From Dactylorhiza incarnata (Eukaryota > Streptophyta > Magnoliopsida > Asparagales > Orchidaceae), in assembly GCA_033032865.1 (NCBI GenBank), contig JAWHQI010000005.1:5790001-5854000 (forward strand): 64,000 bases of DNA, read 5' to 3'. Both the position numbers and the translations under genes were made by a program. Positions within the stretch are counted from its first letter, which is position 1; the number at the start of each line of letters is the position of its first letter. Positions 35,590 to 45,505 of the stretch are shown here, in pieces. Below the pieces are notes generated by a model that worked only from the letters and a program-made list of their open reading frames with translations, had not been told where the DNA came from and searched no databases.

Positions 35590-35773
35590 TTACGCTCATG
35601 CGGCTGCAACATGCCTCAGTGCGCGAGCAGTCCGTTCGATTTCTGGATTAAAGGATGCAAGATCCCTTGCGGCTTTCCCCTGCATACACAAACAAAAGAC
35701 AAAAAGGAATAAAAATAAAAAACACCCGCTTCTATAATGAGGGTTCCAAACACAAAACACTTCACACATGCAT

Positions 35774-35791
35774 TCCCCGACAACGGCGCCA
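35774..35791 (-). other. Element B primer binding site (tRNA-Asp type)
   Basis: Minus strand TGGCGCCGTTGTCGGGGA, separated from the LTR end by AGTTTT as in Athila A. It fixes the orientation of B as antisense. Confidence 0.9.
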
Positions 35792-35797
35792 AAAACT

Positions 35798-37337
35798 TAA
35801 TGCAATTTCGGCAAGTGCATCGGTCACTGTCAAGTAATAGTGGGAATAGCTTCCCCGAATGTCGATCTCTTGAGGAATGCAGGTTGTCGTGACGTGAGTC
35901 GTGTCATGAAACGATGGTTAAAGCTAGCGAAATAAGTAAAACAGAAGGGTTTTGGTTGGTTGGTCCAGACTAACAAACAAGAAAATAAAGATGCGAGTCG
36001 AAGTCACCGCTTCGCTTGTCGAGATGAATGCGTCGGCCGCTATGCCAGGCTTTGTTAGCGAGTGGATGGAAAGCACATGTGGAATGTGAGGGTCGCAATC
36101 ACCTCTTCGCTAATCACCGTTAGCCTTTGCTAACGTGAATCTCAAGTGCGTGAATGGAGTGGATGCGGGTGAGTGGTTATGAAGAGCAACACAACACACA
36201 TTCCTAGGTTAAGAAAAGCAAGAAGTACTTTCATTCATAGACAAATGAGAGTAATCAAGTTCATTACAAACTAATACATCTACAAAAGGCAGAAGGGTAG
36301 AATAAACCAATAGAGAAGACTAGCCGTCGATCTCGGTCGGAATAGTGGGTTGTCAAACCACTTCCGGGCTCGGTCGATGTATGCTTCCGGGACCAAGAGA
36401 CTGTCACTATCTATGATCTTGCTCTGTCGTCTTCGTTCGTCAGCTCTTCTTCTTCTTCTTCTTTCAAGCTGAGGATGCACAACTCGACAATGGTGTTGTT
36501 GATGGCCGAGAATGCTTCCAAACTCCTGGAATCTTCTAAGGTTTCACCGGACAATGGTTCCCGGATGAAGGAGATGAGTGGAGATGGAGGTGGAGCAAAA
36601 ACAACGCTGGTGGAGCTTGAAATCCCGACCTAGAAGTCCTTCCTCCGTTCGTCTCTCTAAGCCGCAGATTTCCTGTCTTAGAAACAAAAACTGCAAAAAT
36701 TAAGTCATGCACGGTCGAACGCACGACTGTGCATAGACCGTGCAATATTAGCGAAGGCACAGTGGCTTGCGGAAGAAGCATCAACGCCCGTGCATTTTAC
36801 TCACGAACGGTCGAAGCTGACCGTGCGTAACAAGCACGGGCAAATTTCGAAAGCATAAAAACAGGCCAACAGAGGGGCTCATGCGATTTTACTCACGCAC
36901 GATCGAAACCAATTGTGCGTGAACGAAATGCATGGGCAAATCCAGATCACCATTTCAGGCCGGAGATGCATGCGCACGGTCGGAGCGATCGTGCGTCAAG
37001 GAAACACACGACCGTGCGTCAAGGAAACACACGACCGTGCGATTCCTGCAGTCATGAAATCTGGGCAAAATGGAGATCTGCCCCCATGCACAACCAAATC
37101 AAAAGTTGGGAACACACCTCCAGCACAAGCATAATATTAGAAATAAAATGGGGAGCATAATGTGCTTACCCCCAGCAATATAGTGCACAATTGCACACCA
37201 CAACAGGCCTAAAAATGCACTTCAAGTAAACCGGAGTATTGATGTGATAAAAGCAATAATGTGCAGAAAGTGAAGTGCAAATGCGCGATAACAAGCCCAG
37301 ATGAGTCCATAAAAGTGTATAAAAATGGGACTCATCA
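35798..37337 (-). mobile_element. Element B 5' LTR (right copy, about 1540 bp)
   Basis: Starts TAATGCAATTTCGGCAAGTG and ends ATGGGACTCATCA, the same as the left LTR with substitutions. It holds a local duplication of a CACACGACCGTGCG segment near 37010-37040, an extra unit of the CGACCGTGCG array. Confidence 0.88.
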
Positions 37338-38501
37338 ACTCGCAAGTCCCTGCAGCCTAGGCCCGCAAGCCCCTTCACTGCACCCGAGCCTGCATGCTCA
37401 ACATGTTTGGACCCGCAAGTCCCTGCCCTGGCCCGCAAGCCTCACAAATCTCAAGCCCTCAAGCTCAACACTTAGATCTAAAAACAGATCTTACAGATTT
37501 GGCCCGCAAGCCTTTACAAGAAAGATATACGATATATACTTTTCTGCCTGATGGAGATTGGCTTCTTGTCTTGAAGAAGATGCCTCTGATTTGAATCTTG
37601 AAAGCACAGATCTTCTTCAAGCCTTCTTCTTTTGCCTGATGTTAACTGGCTTCTTGACTTGAATGATTCTTCTCAGTCGATGTGGCTTGACTGCAACTTG
37701 GAGAACACTGGATGAGCATTTTTGTTCTCCTCTTCTTAATTTTGATTCTTCTCTGCAGCTTTTTGTTGTATTGCTCGGCAGGATTCTTTTTCGTTCCTTC
37801 ATTCTCATCTTTTTTTAGAGCATCACTGTTCCCTTTTATAGGACGGAGGGGCCGCTTAACGGTCTCCTATGATGTCCTTCTCTAACAAACGCCCATACCT
37901 TAAGAGCACTCACTGATTGGACAATCAGGCGGCGACATTAAATGCTGGCAGCGCATTTGGCAATTTTTGAATCTGTCTCGACGATATTTCCATGGTTACG
38001 ATGACATGGACAATATCTCGACGACAGGACTTGTCTTTGTGACCACCTTATCTTATCGACGACATAGTCGATATTACGTCGACAATCAATTCTTCAGCAA
38101 CTGCCCGCATTTGTTTGATCTTCCCTAGTCTTCTCGACGTCAGTCCTTCTTTACGACGACACCTGTCTTGTTCAGCCTTATCGATGACATGCCTCTCTTA
38201 CGACGATATCTTTTCTTCCTTTGCCTTATCGACGCCAAGGCTTCTTTTCGACGATATCGTCGACATGTGTATGCTATCTCGATGATAACTATCGTGGACC
38301 TTCTACTTTGCTTCTGCACACCATTTCAACGATATGCCTATTCTTTACGACGATGTGTACTTGGGCATGTTATTGAAGTACTGGACATATTGTCTGATCT
38401 CTACAAGCATGAACTAGATATGACATTAAATACACAATGCTTTTATCATTGAGCTGAGTGCTTTTTTAAATCAGGAACATTGCAGGGCACATTTCCCAAC
38501 A
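37338..38501 (-). mobile_element. SIRE1 3' LTR, inner part (LTR a, piece 2 of 2)
   Basis: Continues LTR a after element B. A minus-strand TATA box TATAAAAG lies at 37833-37840. Upstream of it in transcription (about 37975-38300) is a dense array of TCGACGA/TCGTCGA-type units. The minus-strand start is TGTTGGGAAATGTGCCC, ending at 38501. Confidence 0.88.
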
Positions 38502-38520
38502 ATCTCCCACTATTTGAAGA
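38502..38520 (-). other. SIRE1 polypurine tract region
   Basis: The minus strand reads ...CTTCAAATAGTGGGAGAT then TGTTGGG. This is the sequence typically found before the 3' LTR of SIRE/Maximus copia elements, with one change in the G run. Confidence 0.82.
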
Positions 38521-38699
38521 AGTACTAACTCACCTCAATGATAAATGCCACATACATAAAGATTTAACATTTAGACAATATAAACACATTAAGCAACAAT
38601 CACAAAAATAGATTAAATGTTCTTCTCATTAAGAAGCAATCACATAGATAGATTAAATGTTCTTGAATAAGAGTTAGCATTCATTTGCCCCATTCTAAT

Positions 38700-39154
38700 T
38701 TTTAATTCGATTCGACGCTCCTCAAGGTCTGTTGTTGCTTGCACATTTGTCTTTCTTCCTTTGCCTCTGATAGTAGTTGACGGACGTTGGAATCTTCTTG
38801 GGAGAAGGAGGGGGACCATGAGGGAACGCTAGCTTGTGATTTTTCCTCTTTTCTAATTGTTTTAGATGCTTCTCCCACTCAATCGAATGTTATACTCTTT
38901 GATGGCCCACTTGGGGGTATCCAAATTGTATCCATGACTCTGTGATTATTTCTCTTGAATTTGGACTCGACCTTCCTGATTGTGGTTCCAGCTCGACCTC
39001 CCTCAGCCTCTTTTGCCTATAATTGTACATGCCAACATGCTTTGGATGTAGTTTTTTCCTCTTCCTGGAGGTTCCTGATTCTCCAAATTCAACGCCATAC
39101 CCGGTTGAGTCAGTACTTATTGATGGGTCAACAACTTCATACACTGATGGGGGT
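38700..39154 (-). pseudogene. SIRE1 env-position accessory ORF, C-terminal part
   Basis: The minus strand contains SREIITESWIQFGY, then IEWEKHLKQLEKRKNHKLAF and PSPKKIPTSVNYYQRQRKK. These parallel SKSIILNAWL, EEWIKHLERNTKGIEYLKK and PRRIPSRYIPKPYLYFRRQ in the SIRE2 copy. Stops break it. It sits between the polypurine tract and the E1 insertion, the position of the env-like ORF in SIRE elements. Function unknown. Confidence 0.65.
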
Positions 39155-39159
39155 CTTTG

Positions 39160-40858
39160 TGTTGGTGCTTCCATGGTGATCTGGAAGTAATCAAACATCT
39201 AGTCTCACTGCCAACGCGATTTGAGCTTATGGGGTCACACATAAGAGTGTTTGGAGAAGTTGGATGAAGAATTGTGTTGGGCTCACTCATATTGGATATG
39301 AGTGAATGACCAATCCTACGACTTATTGGAGTTGGGTCGAGTCAACTGAATGCTCCACAGGTATTGTGAATATTGTATGGAGCATGTTGGCAAGTCTTCG
39401 AGATGAGTCGACGAGAATGTCTCGACGACTCTTACCTCAGTTCATCGAATGTATGAATCCATGGTGATTCGACGAATCCATGTTGACTTGGCGAATTAAA
39501 GTTGATTCGACGAATCTATGATTGACTCGACGAATCCGACAAACTCATGTACTCGACAAATTGGCTTTTGGTTTGCGAATGTTATATTTTTATTTTGTGA
39601 ATGTGCATTGTGATTAAATGTTAATCATGATGAAATGTTCATCGATTGAATTATAAAATTCCTTATCCAATATTAAGTGTTCGGATGCCTTCCGATGGAT
39701 GACACTCTTCCTGCCTCGATCGATGAAGTGTGGGCTTGCCAAATCAAGTTACATTAATCTATCTTGGTAAGGGTGCGAGCGGATAATTGTGATATCCCAC
39801 TGTCGACATCGGGTTCAACTTAATTAGGTGACCTCAAAGGTTGAGTGCCTAGAGGCATAGGGTTAGCATGCTCCATATGATGGATGCGAATAAAGAGTTA
39901 TTCACCAACCATACACGAGTTGCATAGTGATGCAATTGACAAGTGTTGTCTACATAAATAATCGCATTTTGAGAGGAACGCCAAAGTGGACTCGTTGTGT
40001 TGGTGAAATATGGATCTTGTCCACTAAGAGAGTAGCTCGCATAAACTCTCCGAATCGAAATTAAGGGTTGTCGATTTAATTAAAATAGTGGGAGCTTTTA
40101 ATAAAAGTCCTTATTAATATAAAATGTATTTTGAAATACAGTACTAAAAGTTTTGAAAATTTATTGTAGAATTTCCATGGCAAGCACATCACACTCCACC
40201 TTGTGCCTGAGGGCTATCCTTGAGAAGGACAAGCTCAACGGGACGAACTTCCTTGACTGGTACAGAAACCTGAGAATTGTTCTCAGGCAAGAGCGCAAGC
40301 TCTATGTCTTGGAAGGGGAAGCCCCACAGAGCCGACTGGGAATGCTCCGCGAGTAGACAAAGATGCTTACAAGAAGTATCAGGATGATACCTTGGATGTG
40401 GAATGCCTCATGCTTGCTACCATGTCCTCTGAGCTTCAGAAGCAACACGAGAGCATCTGTGGTTATGAGATAATCGAGCACCTCAAGAAAATGTTCGAGG
40501 GGCAAGCTCGGCAAGAGAGGTTTGACATATCCAAGGCATTATTTCAGTGCAAGATGGGAGCTCGAGACTCAGTTGGGACTCACGTACTCAAGATGATTGG
40601 GTATATAGAGAACCTTGAAAGACTGGGTTTTCCCTTGGGCCAAGAGTTGGCCACAGATCTGATCCTGCAATCATTGCCGGACAGTTATGAGCAGTTCGTC
40701 TTGAACTATAACATGAATGAAATATACAAGACACTGCCCGAGCTCCTAGGCATGTTGAGAACCGCCGAAAATAATATGAAGAAGGTCAAGCCTGCTAGCC
40801 CCATACTGATGGTCAAGCCTGTTGAGAGGTCTACTGGGGTTGCTTGTTTCTTTTGCTT
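39160..40858 (+). mobile_element. E1: truncated plus-strand copia (LTR-like leader plus gag) inside the accessory ORF
   Basis: Starts TGTTGGTGCTTCCATGGTGA. Its first ~190 bp match the start of solo LTR E2 (59021). CTTTG lies on both sides (39155-39159 and 40859-40863), and accessory-ORF sequence resumes on both flanks. It ends inside gag with no 3' LTR. A TTCGACGAAT-type array lies at about 39400-39560. No TGGTATCA primer site was found between the leader and gag. Confidence 0.65.
40177..40858 (+). pseudogene. gag: E1 copia gag, 5' part
   Basis: ATG at 40177 (MASTSHSTLCLRAILEKDKL) begins a gag of a widespread plant copia type: NGTNFLDWYRNLRIVLRQER, LDVECLMLATMSSELQKQHE, QARQERFDISKALFQCKMG, KMIGYIENLERLGFPLGQEL, LILQSLPDSYEQFVLNYNM. 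A 1-nt frame change near 40340 breaks it. It stops at the beginning of the zinc knuckle (GVACFFCF), where SIRE1 accessory-ORF sequence resumes in the opposite direction. Confidence 0.85.
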
Positions 40859-40863
40859 CTTTG

Positions 40864-41589
40864 GAGCGGATGGGGCATCAGATGATGGTTTGGGGATAGA
40901 CCTATCCCATATGTCAAGCATCCTGACATCCAGCCTTTTGGAGTAGTGCAAGGGCACTCCCATCCTTCTATGAAGAATTTCACAGGGGTTATTCAGGAGG
41001 AACATTGATAACATTCTTCCGTAAGATGGAGTCTTCAGGGTACTCTTCATTCTCTGGAAGAGAAGCCCACTCCAGTCAGTCTTTTTGGACAGAATTATCC
41101 GGGCCATGACATCGAACATCTCCTTGGAGATTCGGTCATGCGAACCAGGTTTGCATAGCAGCACCTTCCCCACGATGTCGGCCAACGGTTTCCCTTTCTG
41201 ATTGAACTCATTTCATTTGATCGACCCATAGGTCTTCCCAGTGTGGCCGCACTAGGTATAACTAGCTGAGACATCCTCCGTTGTCAGCTCTTCTTCTTCC
41301 CCCCTTCAATTCTCGACAGATGGAGCATTTTCCTGAGACTCCTGGAAGATATTTTGACTTTCTTACCGGCTACACCGGATTTTATCTGAGATTTTGAATG
41401 GTTGAGCCGGGCTTCAGCGAAGAACTCCATCAGTTCTCGGTGGAGAAGAACTGAGGGATCACTTAGCAGGTATTCTAGGCCGGCGGATTCCAGGAGCCCT
41501 AGCACTGACCTGATTTCTTCAGAGCACGAGTTGAAGCCCCCACGCTAGAGTTCACAACCTGAGATTACTTCTTCTCTTTTGGGAGCCAT
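40864..41589 (-). pseudogene. SIRE1 env-position accessory ORF, N-terminal part
   Basis: Minus-strand ATG at 41589 (MAPKREEVISG), then a stop and frame change. The homologous segments are LLESAGLEYLLSDPSVLLHR, KVKISSRSLRKMLHLSRIE, then ADIVGKVLLCKPGSHDRISK, EMFDVMARIILSKKTDWS and LLFQRMKSTLKTP. The SIRE2 copy has matching LLEAQGLEYLLSELTVILRT and SDIVGKAILCNPGSHDTIS. The second block resembles a plant transposon-associated domain found in many uncharacterised plant proteins; that is recollection, not a search. Interrupted at 40863 by E1. Confidence 0.7.
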
Positions 41590-41697
41590 CGATTCAGAGC
41601 AAGAGAGGAGGCAACACGTAAGAGACGAAGCAGTGTTTTGTCGAAGGAATAGCTTAGGGCAAATGATAGCGTGATTTTTATTCTCGAGCATTCACTC

Positions 41698-41930
41698 TAT
41701 TTATAGTGTAGGTAGGTGAAGGGGCGCGTACCTTTGACTGTGTCAGTGAAAATGATCAGACGACTCCGATGGATCGATCTAGTGCCGTGTTAAATAGCTG
41801 GACTCTATTTCGATGATACTTCTGATTGTCGTCGAAATGATTCTTGGATACGCATCCTTCCAGCTTGGTCCATTTGTCATCGCAACATCTACTATATTGT
41901 CGTAACAACTTATTGCATCGACGATACAAA
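41698..41930 (-). promoter_or_regulatory. Putative internal promoter of the SIRE1 accessory ORF
   Basis: Minus-strand TATAAATA at 41698-41705 lies about 110 bp before the ATG at 41589. Upstream of it, TCGATGA, TCGTCGAAAT, TCATCGCA, TCGTAAC and TCGACGATAC occur between 41809 and 41930. The SIRE1 LTR has the same kind of array 137-510 bp upstream of its own TATA box. No LTR end is visible here. Confidence 0.5.
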
Positions 41931-42325
41931 TTTCTTAAACTTGTCAGCCTGGGGCAACTTTCAACCCTACTCAGGAAACATCTTTTGGCACCAACCCTGA
42001 GAGTTCTCCAGGGGTGTTTTGGTCAATTTCAACTTGTAATCCTCCTGATTTCTTTTGGTCATTTAATAGGATGACCTGCACTAAGATTGTTAATGAGCTA
42101 AATTTTGCTGTTCCAGCCTATGGGCCAGAACAACCATCTTGTCCAAGGCCCATATTTGCTTCTAGTGGGCTCTTGGACTACCTGCAAAATGAGATTACAA
42201 GCCCTTAGGTACCCAAGTAGCCTTGGGTCCTAAGATATTGTTAGCTTTAAAGTGCATATTGGATCTAACTGCTCTAGGATATGCATAGTGATAATGAACA
42301 AAGCTATTTGCCAGTTTAGCATTTG
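41931..42325 (-). other. Spacer between SIRE1 gag and accessory promoter (pol deleted)
   Basis: No RT, RNase H or integrase motif is seen. In an intact SIRE element the whole pol gene would lie here, so a deletion is inferred. Confidence 0.55.
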
Positions 42326-43205
42326 TTACCCTTGGAGCCGTTGGATTGTACAATCAATTGCAAAGTGCCCAGTCTTTCCACAACACCAACATTCAAACCT
42401 GTTGTATCTTCCCTTCTGGCTGACTGTGTGAGCATGAGTCCTTTGTGTGTGAACAGAAGGATATTTGAAGGAGACTGATTTGTACTGATTGTGAGTGGAT
42501 TTCCCTCTAGAGTCAGTCTTTTTTAATGATTTCTTCTCTTCTCTAGATCCAGTAACTTCATGCCTCCTTGTGATCATCCTTTCATGAGGTACCCTAGAGG
42601 TTTTTGGCATATTCTTGGGTTTGGAGGAGCCTGCTACAGGCTTCCTTGCAGTGAGGGATTTATCCTCCACCCTTCTGATATTATTATTCTTAGATTTCAG
42701 GGTACTATGCTGATCTCTATCCTTCTTTAGAAGCACAACCTCTTTGGTTAGAGAACAACACAACTCCGTACTATCAATCAATGACTTTAGAGTTTTCCCA
42801 AATTTGCTTATCAGATCAAGGTTGGAGCTTGCCTTGAAGTCCTTTTTGAGTTGACAAAACTCTGCATTCTCTAGAGTTAGCTTTTCAGCTTTCTCTGAGA
42901 GATCAAGGTTTCTTTCTTGAAGAGAAGAGATCTCCGTAGCTTGCTCCTTGCAGAGCATTTTGATTTTTTTGAAATCTTCTAGAAGGTCATCATATGGCTT
43001 GGACCATTCATCATTTCTAGATGAGCTTGCCTCAGATTCTGAATCTGTGGTTGATAGAGGAGCCCTGATGCATACCTGTTCATGAGAGACTTCATCTCAA
43101 ATTTCTTCCTCTGACTTAGATAAGGCAGTCAGTCCAAACTCAGTTTCCTCATCTGAGTCTAAGTAGCTTGAGTCACTATCACTTAGAGTTTTGACCTTCT
43201 TCTCA
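42326..43205 (-). pseudogene. gag: SIRE1 gag, C-terminal half
   Basis: Minus strand. AEKKVKTLSDSDSSYLDSDE leads into a predicted coiled coil with heptads (MLCKEQATEISSLQERNLDL, then EKAEKLTLENAEFCQLKKDF). A basic linker and the zinc knuckle CWCCGKTGHFAIDC (about 42355-42396) follow. This order is typical of SIRE/Maximus copia gag. Stops occur at the ends and the middle of gag is missing because of the rearrangement at 43211. Confidence 0.8.
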
Positions 43206-43210
43206 GCTAT

Positions 43211-44767
43211 AGTTGGGAAATGTGCCCTGTAATGTTCCTGATTTAAAGAAGCACCCAGCTCAATGATAAAAGCATTGTGTATTTACTATCATATCTAGTT
43301 CATGCTTGCAGAGATCTGACAATATGTCAAGTACTTCAATAACTTGCCCAAGTACACATCGTCGTAATGAATAGGCATATCGTTGAAATGATGTGTAGAA
43401 GCGAAGTATAAGGTCCATGACAGTTATCGTCGAGATAGCATACACATGTCGACGATATCGTCGAAAAGAAGCCTTAACGTCGATAAGGCTAAGGAAGAAC
43501 AGATATCGTCGTAAAAGAGGCATGTCGTCAATATGGCTGAACAAGACAAGTATCATCGTAAAGAAGGACTGACGTCGAGAAGACTAGGGAAGATCAAACA
43601 AAGATGGGCAATTGCTGAAGAATTGACTATCGACGTAATATCGACTATGTCGTCGATAAGATAAGGTGGTCACAACGACAAGTCTTGTCATCGAGATATT
43701 GTCCATGTTGTCGTAACCATGGAAATATCGTCGAGACAGATTCAAAAATTGCCAAACGCGCTGTCAGCATTTAATGCCGCTGTCTGATTGTCCAATCAGC
43801 GCGTGCTATTAAGGTATGGGCATCTGTCAGAGAAGGACATCATAGGAGACCGTTAAGAGGCCCCTCCGTCCTATAAAAGTGAACAGTGATGCCCTAAAAA
43901 AAAGATGAGAACGAAGGAACGAAAAAGAATCCCGCCGAGCAATACAACAAAAAGATGCGGAGAAGAATCAAAATTAAGAAGAGGAGAACAAAAACACTCA
44001 TCCGGTGTTCTCCAAGTTGCAGTCAAGCTACATCGACTGAGAAGAATCGTTCAAGTCAAGAAGCCAGTTAACATCAGGCAAAAGAAGAAGGCTTGAAGAA
44101 GATCTGTGCTTTCAAGATTCAAATCAGAGGCATCTTCTTCAAGACAAGAAGCCAATCTCCATCAGGCAGAAAACTATATATCATATATCTTTCTTGTAAA
44201 GGCTTGCGATCCATATATGTAAGATCTGTTTTCAGATCTGAGTGTCAAGCTTGAGGGCTTGAGATCTGTGAGGCTTGCGGGCTAGGGTAGGAACATGTGG
44301 GTCCAAACGTGTCGAGCTTGCGGGCTCGGGTGCAGTGAAGGGGCTTGCGGGCCTAAGCTGCAGGGACTTGTGGGTCCAAGAGGCAAGACTTGCGGGTATG
44401 TGCTTTGTAGGGCCTGAGGGCCTAAGTGTCGAGCTTGCGGGCTCGGGTGCAGTGAAGAGGCATGCATGCCTAGGCTGCAGGGACTTGCGGGTCCGAGTTG
44501 TAAGGCTTGCGGGCCAGAGACATTGGCAGAGTTTGCCAAGCCTAGCACACTACTAAGTAGGCGCAGAGGGAAAGAGGACTACTCAAGACACCCTGTCTTG
44601 AGGAACCTCTATAAGTCTTTGTGTGTTTTCTGTGCAGTGCTTTTAATCTCTAGATCTATTAACCAGAAATCAAGTACACCAAAAGGGGGGAACAAAACAA
44701 TCTAAAAAACCTATTCACCCCCCCCCCCCCCCCCTCTAGGTGATAAGTCGACACCCATTAACTAACA
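43211..44767 (+). mobile_element. SIRE1-family LTR b in plus orientation (1557 bp)
   Basis: Starts AGTTGGGAAATGTGCCCTG (family start TGTTGGG, first base changed) and ends ATTAACTAACA before a primer site. It matches LTR a in reverse over its length. TATA box TATAAAAG at 43872-43879. TCGTCGA/TCGACGA array at 43361-43735. GCTTGCGGGC array at 44250-44515. 17 C at 44718-44734. No polypurine tract precedes it; it abuts antisense gag. Confidence 0.92.
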
Positions 44768-44769
44768 AG

Positions 44770-44781
44770 TGGTATCAAAGC
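44770..44781 (+). other. Primer binding site of LTR b (tRNA-iMet type)
   Basis: TGGTATCAAAGC, two bases (AG) after the LTR end. Confidence 0.88.
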
Positions 44782-44848
44782 GAGGTTGTTCAAAGAAAAG
44801 CTTAACATCTTGAATAGATCTGCCAGTGGGTGTCCATTCATCATACCT

Positions 44849-44975
44849 ATGGAATCAAAAATAGCTATCTGTTCTAGGGAGAATTTTGCCCCTTGGAAAG
44901 TAAGAGCTAAAATATTCATGAAGGCTATGGACCCTAGAATGTTTCAAATTGTGCAAGAAGGGCCATATGTACCCA
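44849..44975 (+). pseudogene. gag: SIRE1-family gag start, plus copy, truncated
   Basis: ATG at 44849 opens MESKIAICSRENFAPWKVRA, then KIFMKAMDPRMFQIVQEGPY, a SIRE-type gag N-terminus. Near 44970 it runs into the reverse complement of the same gene, so only about 42 codons remain. Confidence 0.85.
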
Positions 44976-45240
44976 TGATAGACTCTATTCGCAACTGCAT
45001 CAGCTAGAATACCTTTGGCTTCCTTGTCCAAGTTGACTAGGAGAATCTCATCTTCAGTCATTTCAGTTATCTTCTTGGATATCATTTTATAAGGACAACG
45101 AATAGAGGATTTCAAGGGGACATATGACCCTTCTTGCACAATTTGAAACATTCTAGGTCCATAGCCTCCATGAATATTTTAGCTCTTACTTTCCAAAGGG
45201 CAAAATTCTCCCTATAATAGATAGCTATTTTTGATTCCAT
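44976..45240 (-). pseudogene. gag: SIRE1 gag start, minus copy
   Basis: Minus-strand ATG at 45240 (MESKIAI...) matches the plus copy, with a single-base loss near 45150. Beyond the shared region it continues KKITEMTEDEILLVNLDKEA and KGILADAVANRVYHG before the fold-back junction. This is the 5' end of the antisense SIRE1 gag whose 3' half is at 42326-43205. Confidence 0.82.
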
Positions 45241-45306
45241 AGCTATGATGAATGGACACCCACTGACAGATCTGTTCAAGCTGTTAATCTTTCATTTGAA
45301 CAACCT

Positions 45307-45319
45307 GGCTCTGATACCA
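45307..45319 (-). other. Primer binding site of antisense SIRE1 (tRNA-iMet type)
   Basis: Minus strand TGGTATCAGAGCC, two bases (AG) from the short LTR, the same spacing as at LTR b. Confidence 0.88.
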
Positions 45320-45321
45320 CT

Positions 45322-45505
45322 TGTGGGGACACGACGCAACTAACTCTCCCAAAAGCTTGGACTATTGGGGAAGGCGCCTACCGCTCCTTTATAGAGCTGG
45401 CTATCCTCGGGCAGGACCCACGGGGCGACCAGTTTGGCCCATAGGGGACACACCCTTCTGCTTCGATTAGTGTCGCAACACTGGGGGCATTGCTGCACCC
45501 GAACA
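45322..45505 (-). mobile_element. Short 184-bp LTR-like segment at the 5' end of antisense SIRE1
   Basis: The forward strand begins TGTGGGGACACGACG and ends GCTGCACCCGAACA, so it has TG/CA ends. It is placed exactly between the primer site and a candidate target duplication (ACTCT). Minus-strand CTATAAAGG near 45395 could be a TATA box. It shares nothing obvious with the 1557-bp LTRs except the termini. Its size suits TRIM/SMART-type LTRs. Confidence 0.6.

Larger units (their letters stand above)
22319..37337 (-). mobile_element. Element B: antisense non-autonomous Athila-like element
   Basis: Two LTRs in the same orientation (22319-23834 and 35798-37337) bound it. ACCCG (22314-22318) and ACTCG (37338-37342) form a target duplication with one mismatch. 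Removing B restores the SIRE1 LTR sequence seen in LTR b. It carries gag and a partial protease but no RT, RNase H or integrase, so it would depend on another element. About 7.4 kb remains after subtracting element C. Confidence 0.85.
21925..45505 (-). mobile_element. SIRE1: composite antisense SIRE/Maximus-type copia with nested insertions
   Basis: The left boundary is the outer end of an antisense 3' LTR. The right boundary is the outer end of a short antisense LTR with a primer site. ACTCT occurs at 21920-21924 and again at 45506-45510, a candidate target duplication. Order on the minus strand: short 5' LTR, primer site, gag start, a head-to-head insert, gag end, accessory ORF, polypurine tract, 3' LTR. 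All of pol is missing, so this is a defective derivative. Elements B, C and E1 are nested inside. Confidence 0.6.

Noticed and set aside
38890..39198. 102-codon frame as an independent small protein
   Set aside because: Its segments line up with the C-terminal part of the SIRE2 accessory ORF, and its first residues come from the E1 insertion boundary.
44275..44556. Open frames over the GCTTGCGGGC array in LTR b (also 22133-22413)
   Set aside because: Repeat-derived frames in opposite directions. No conserved protein.
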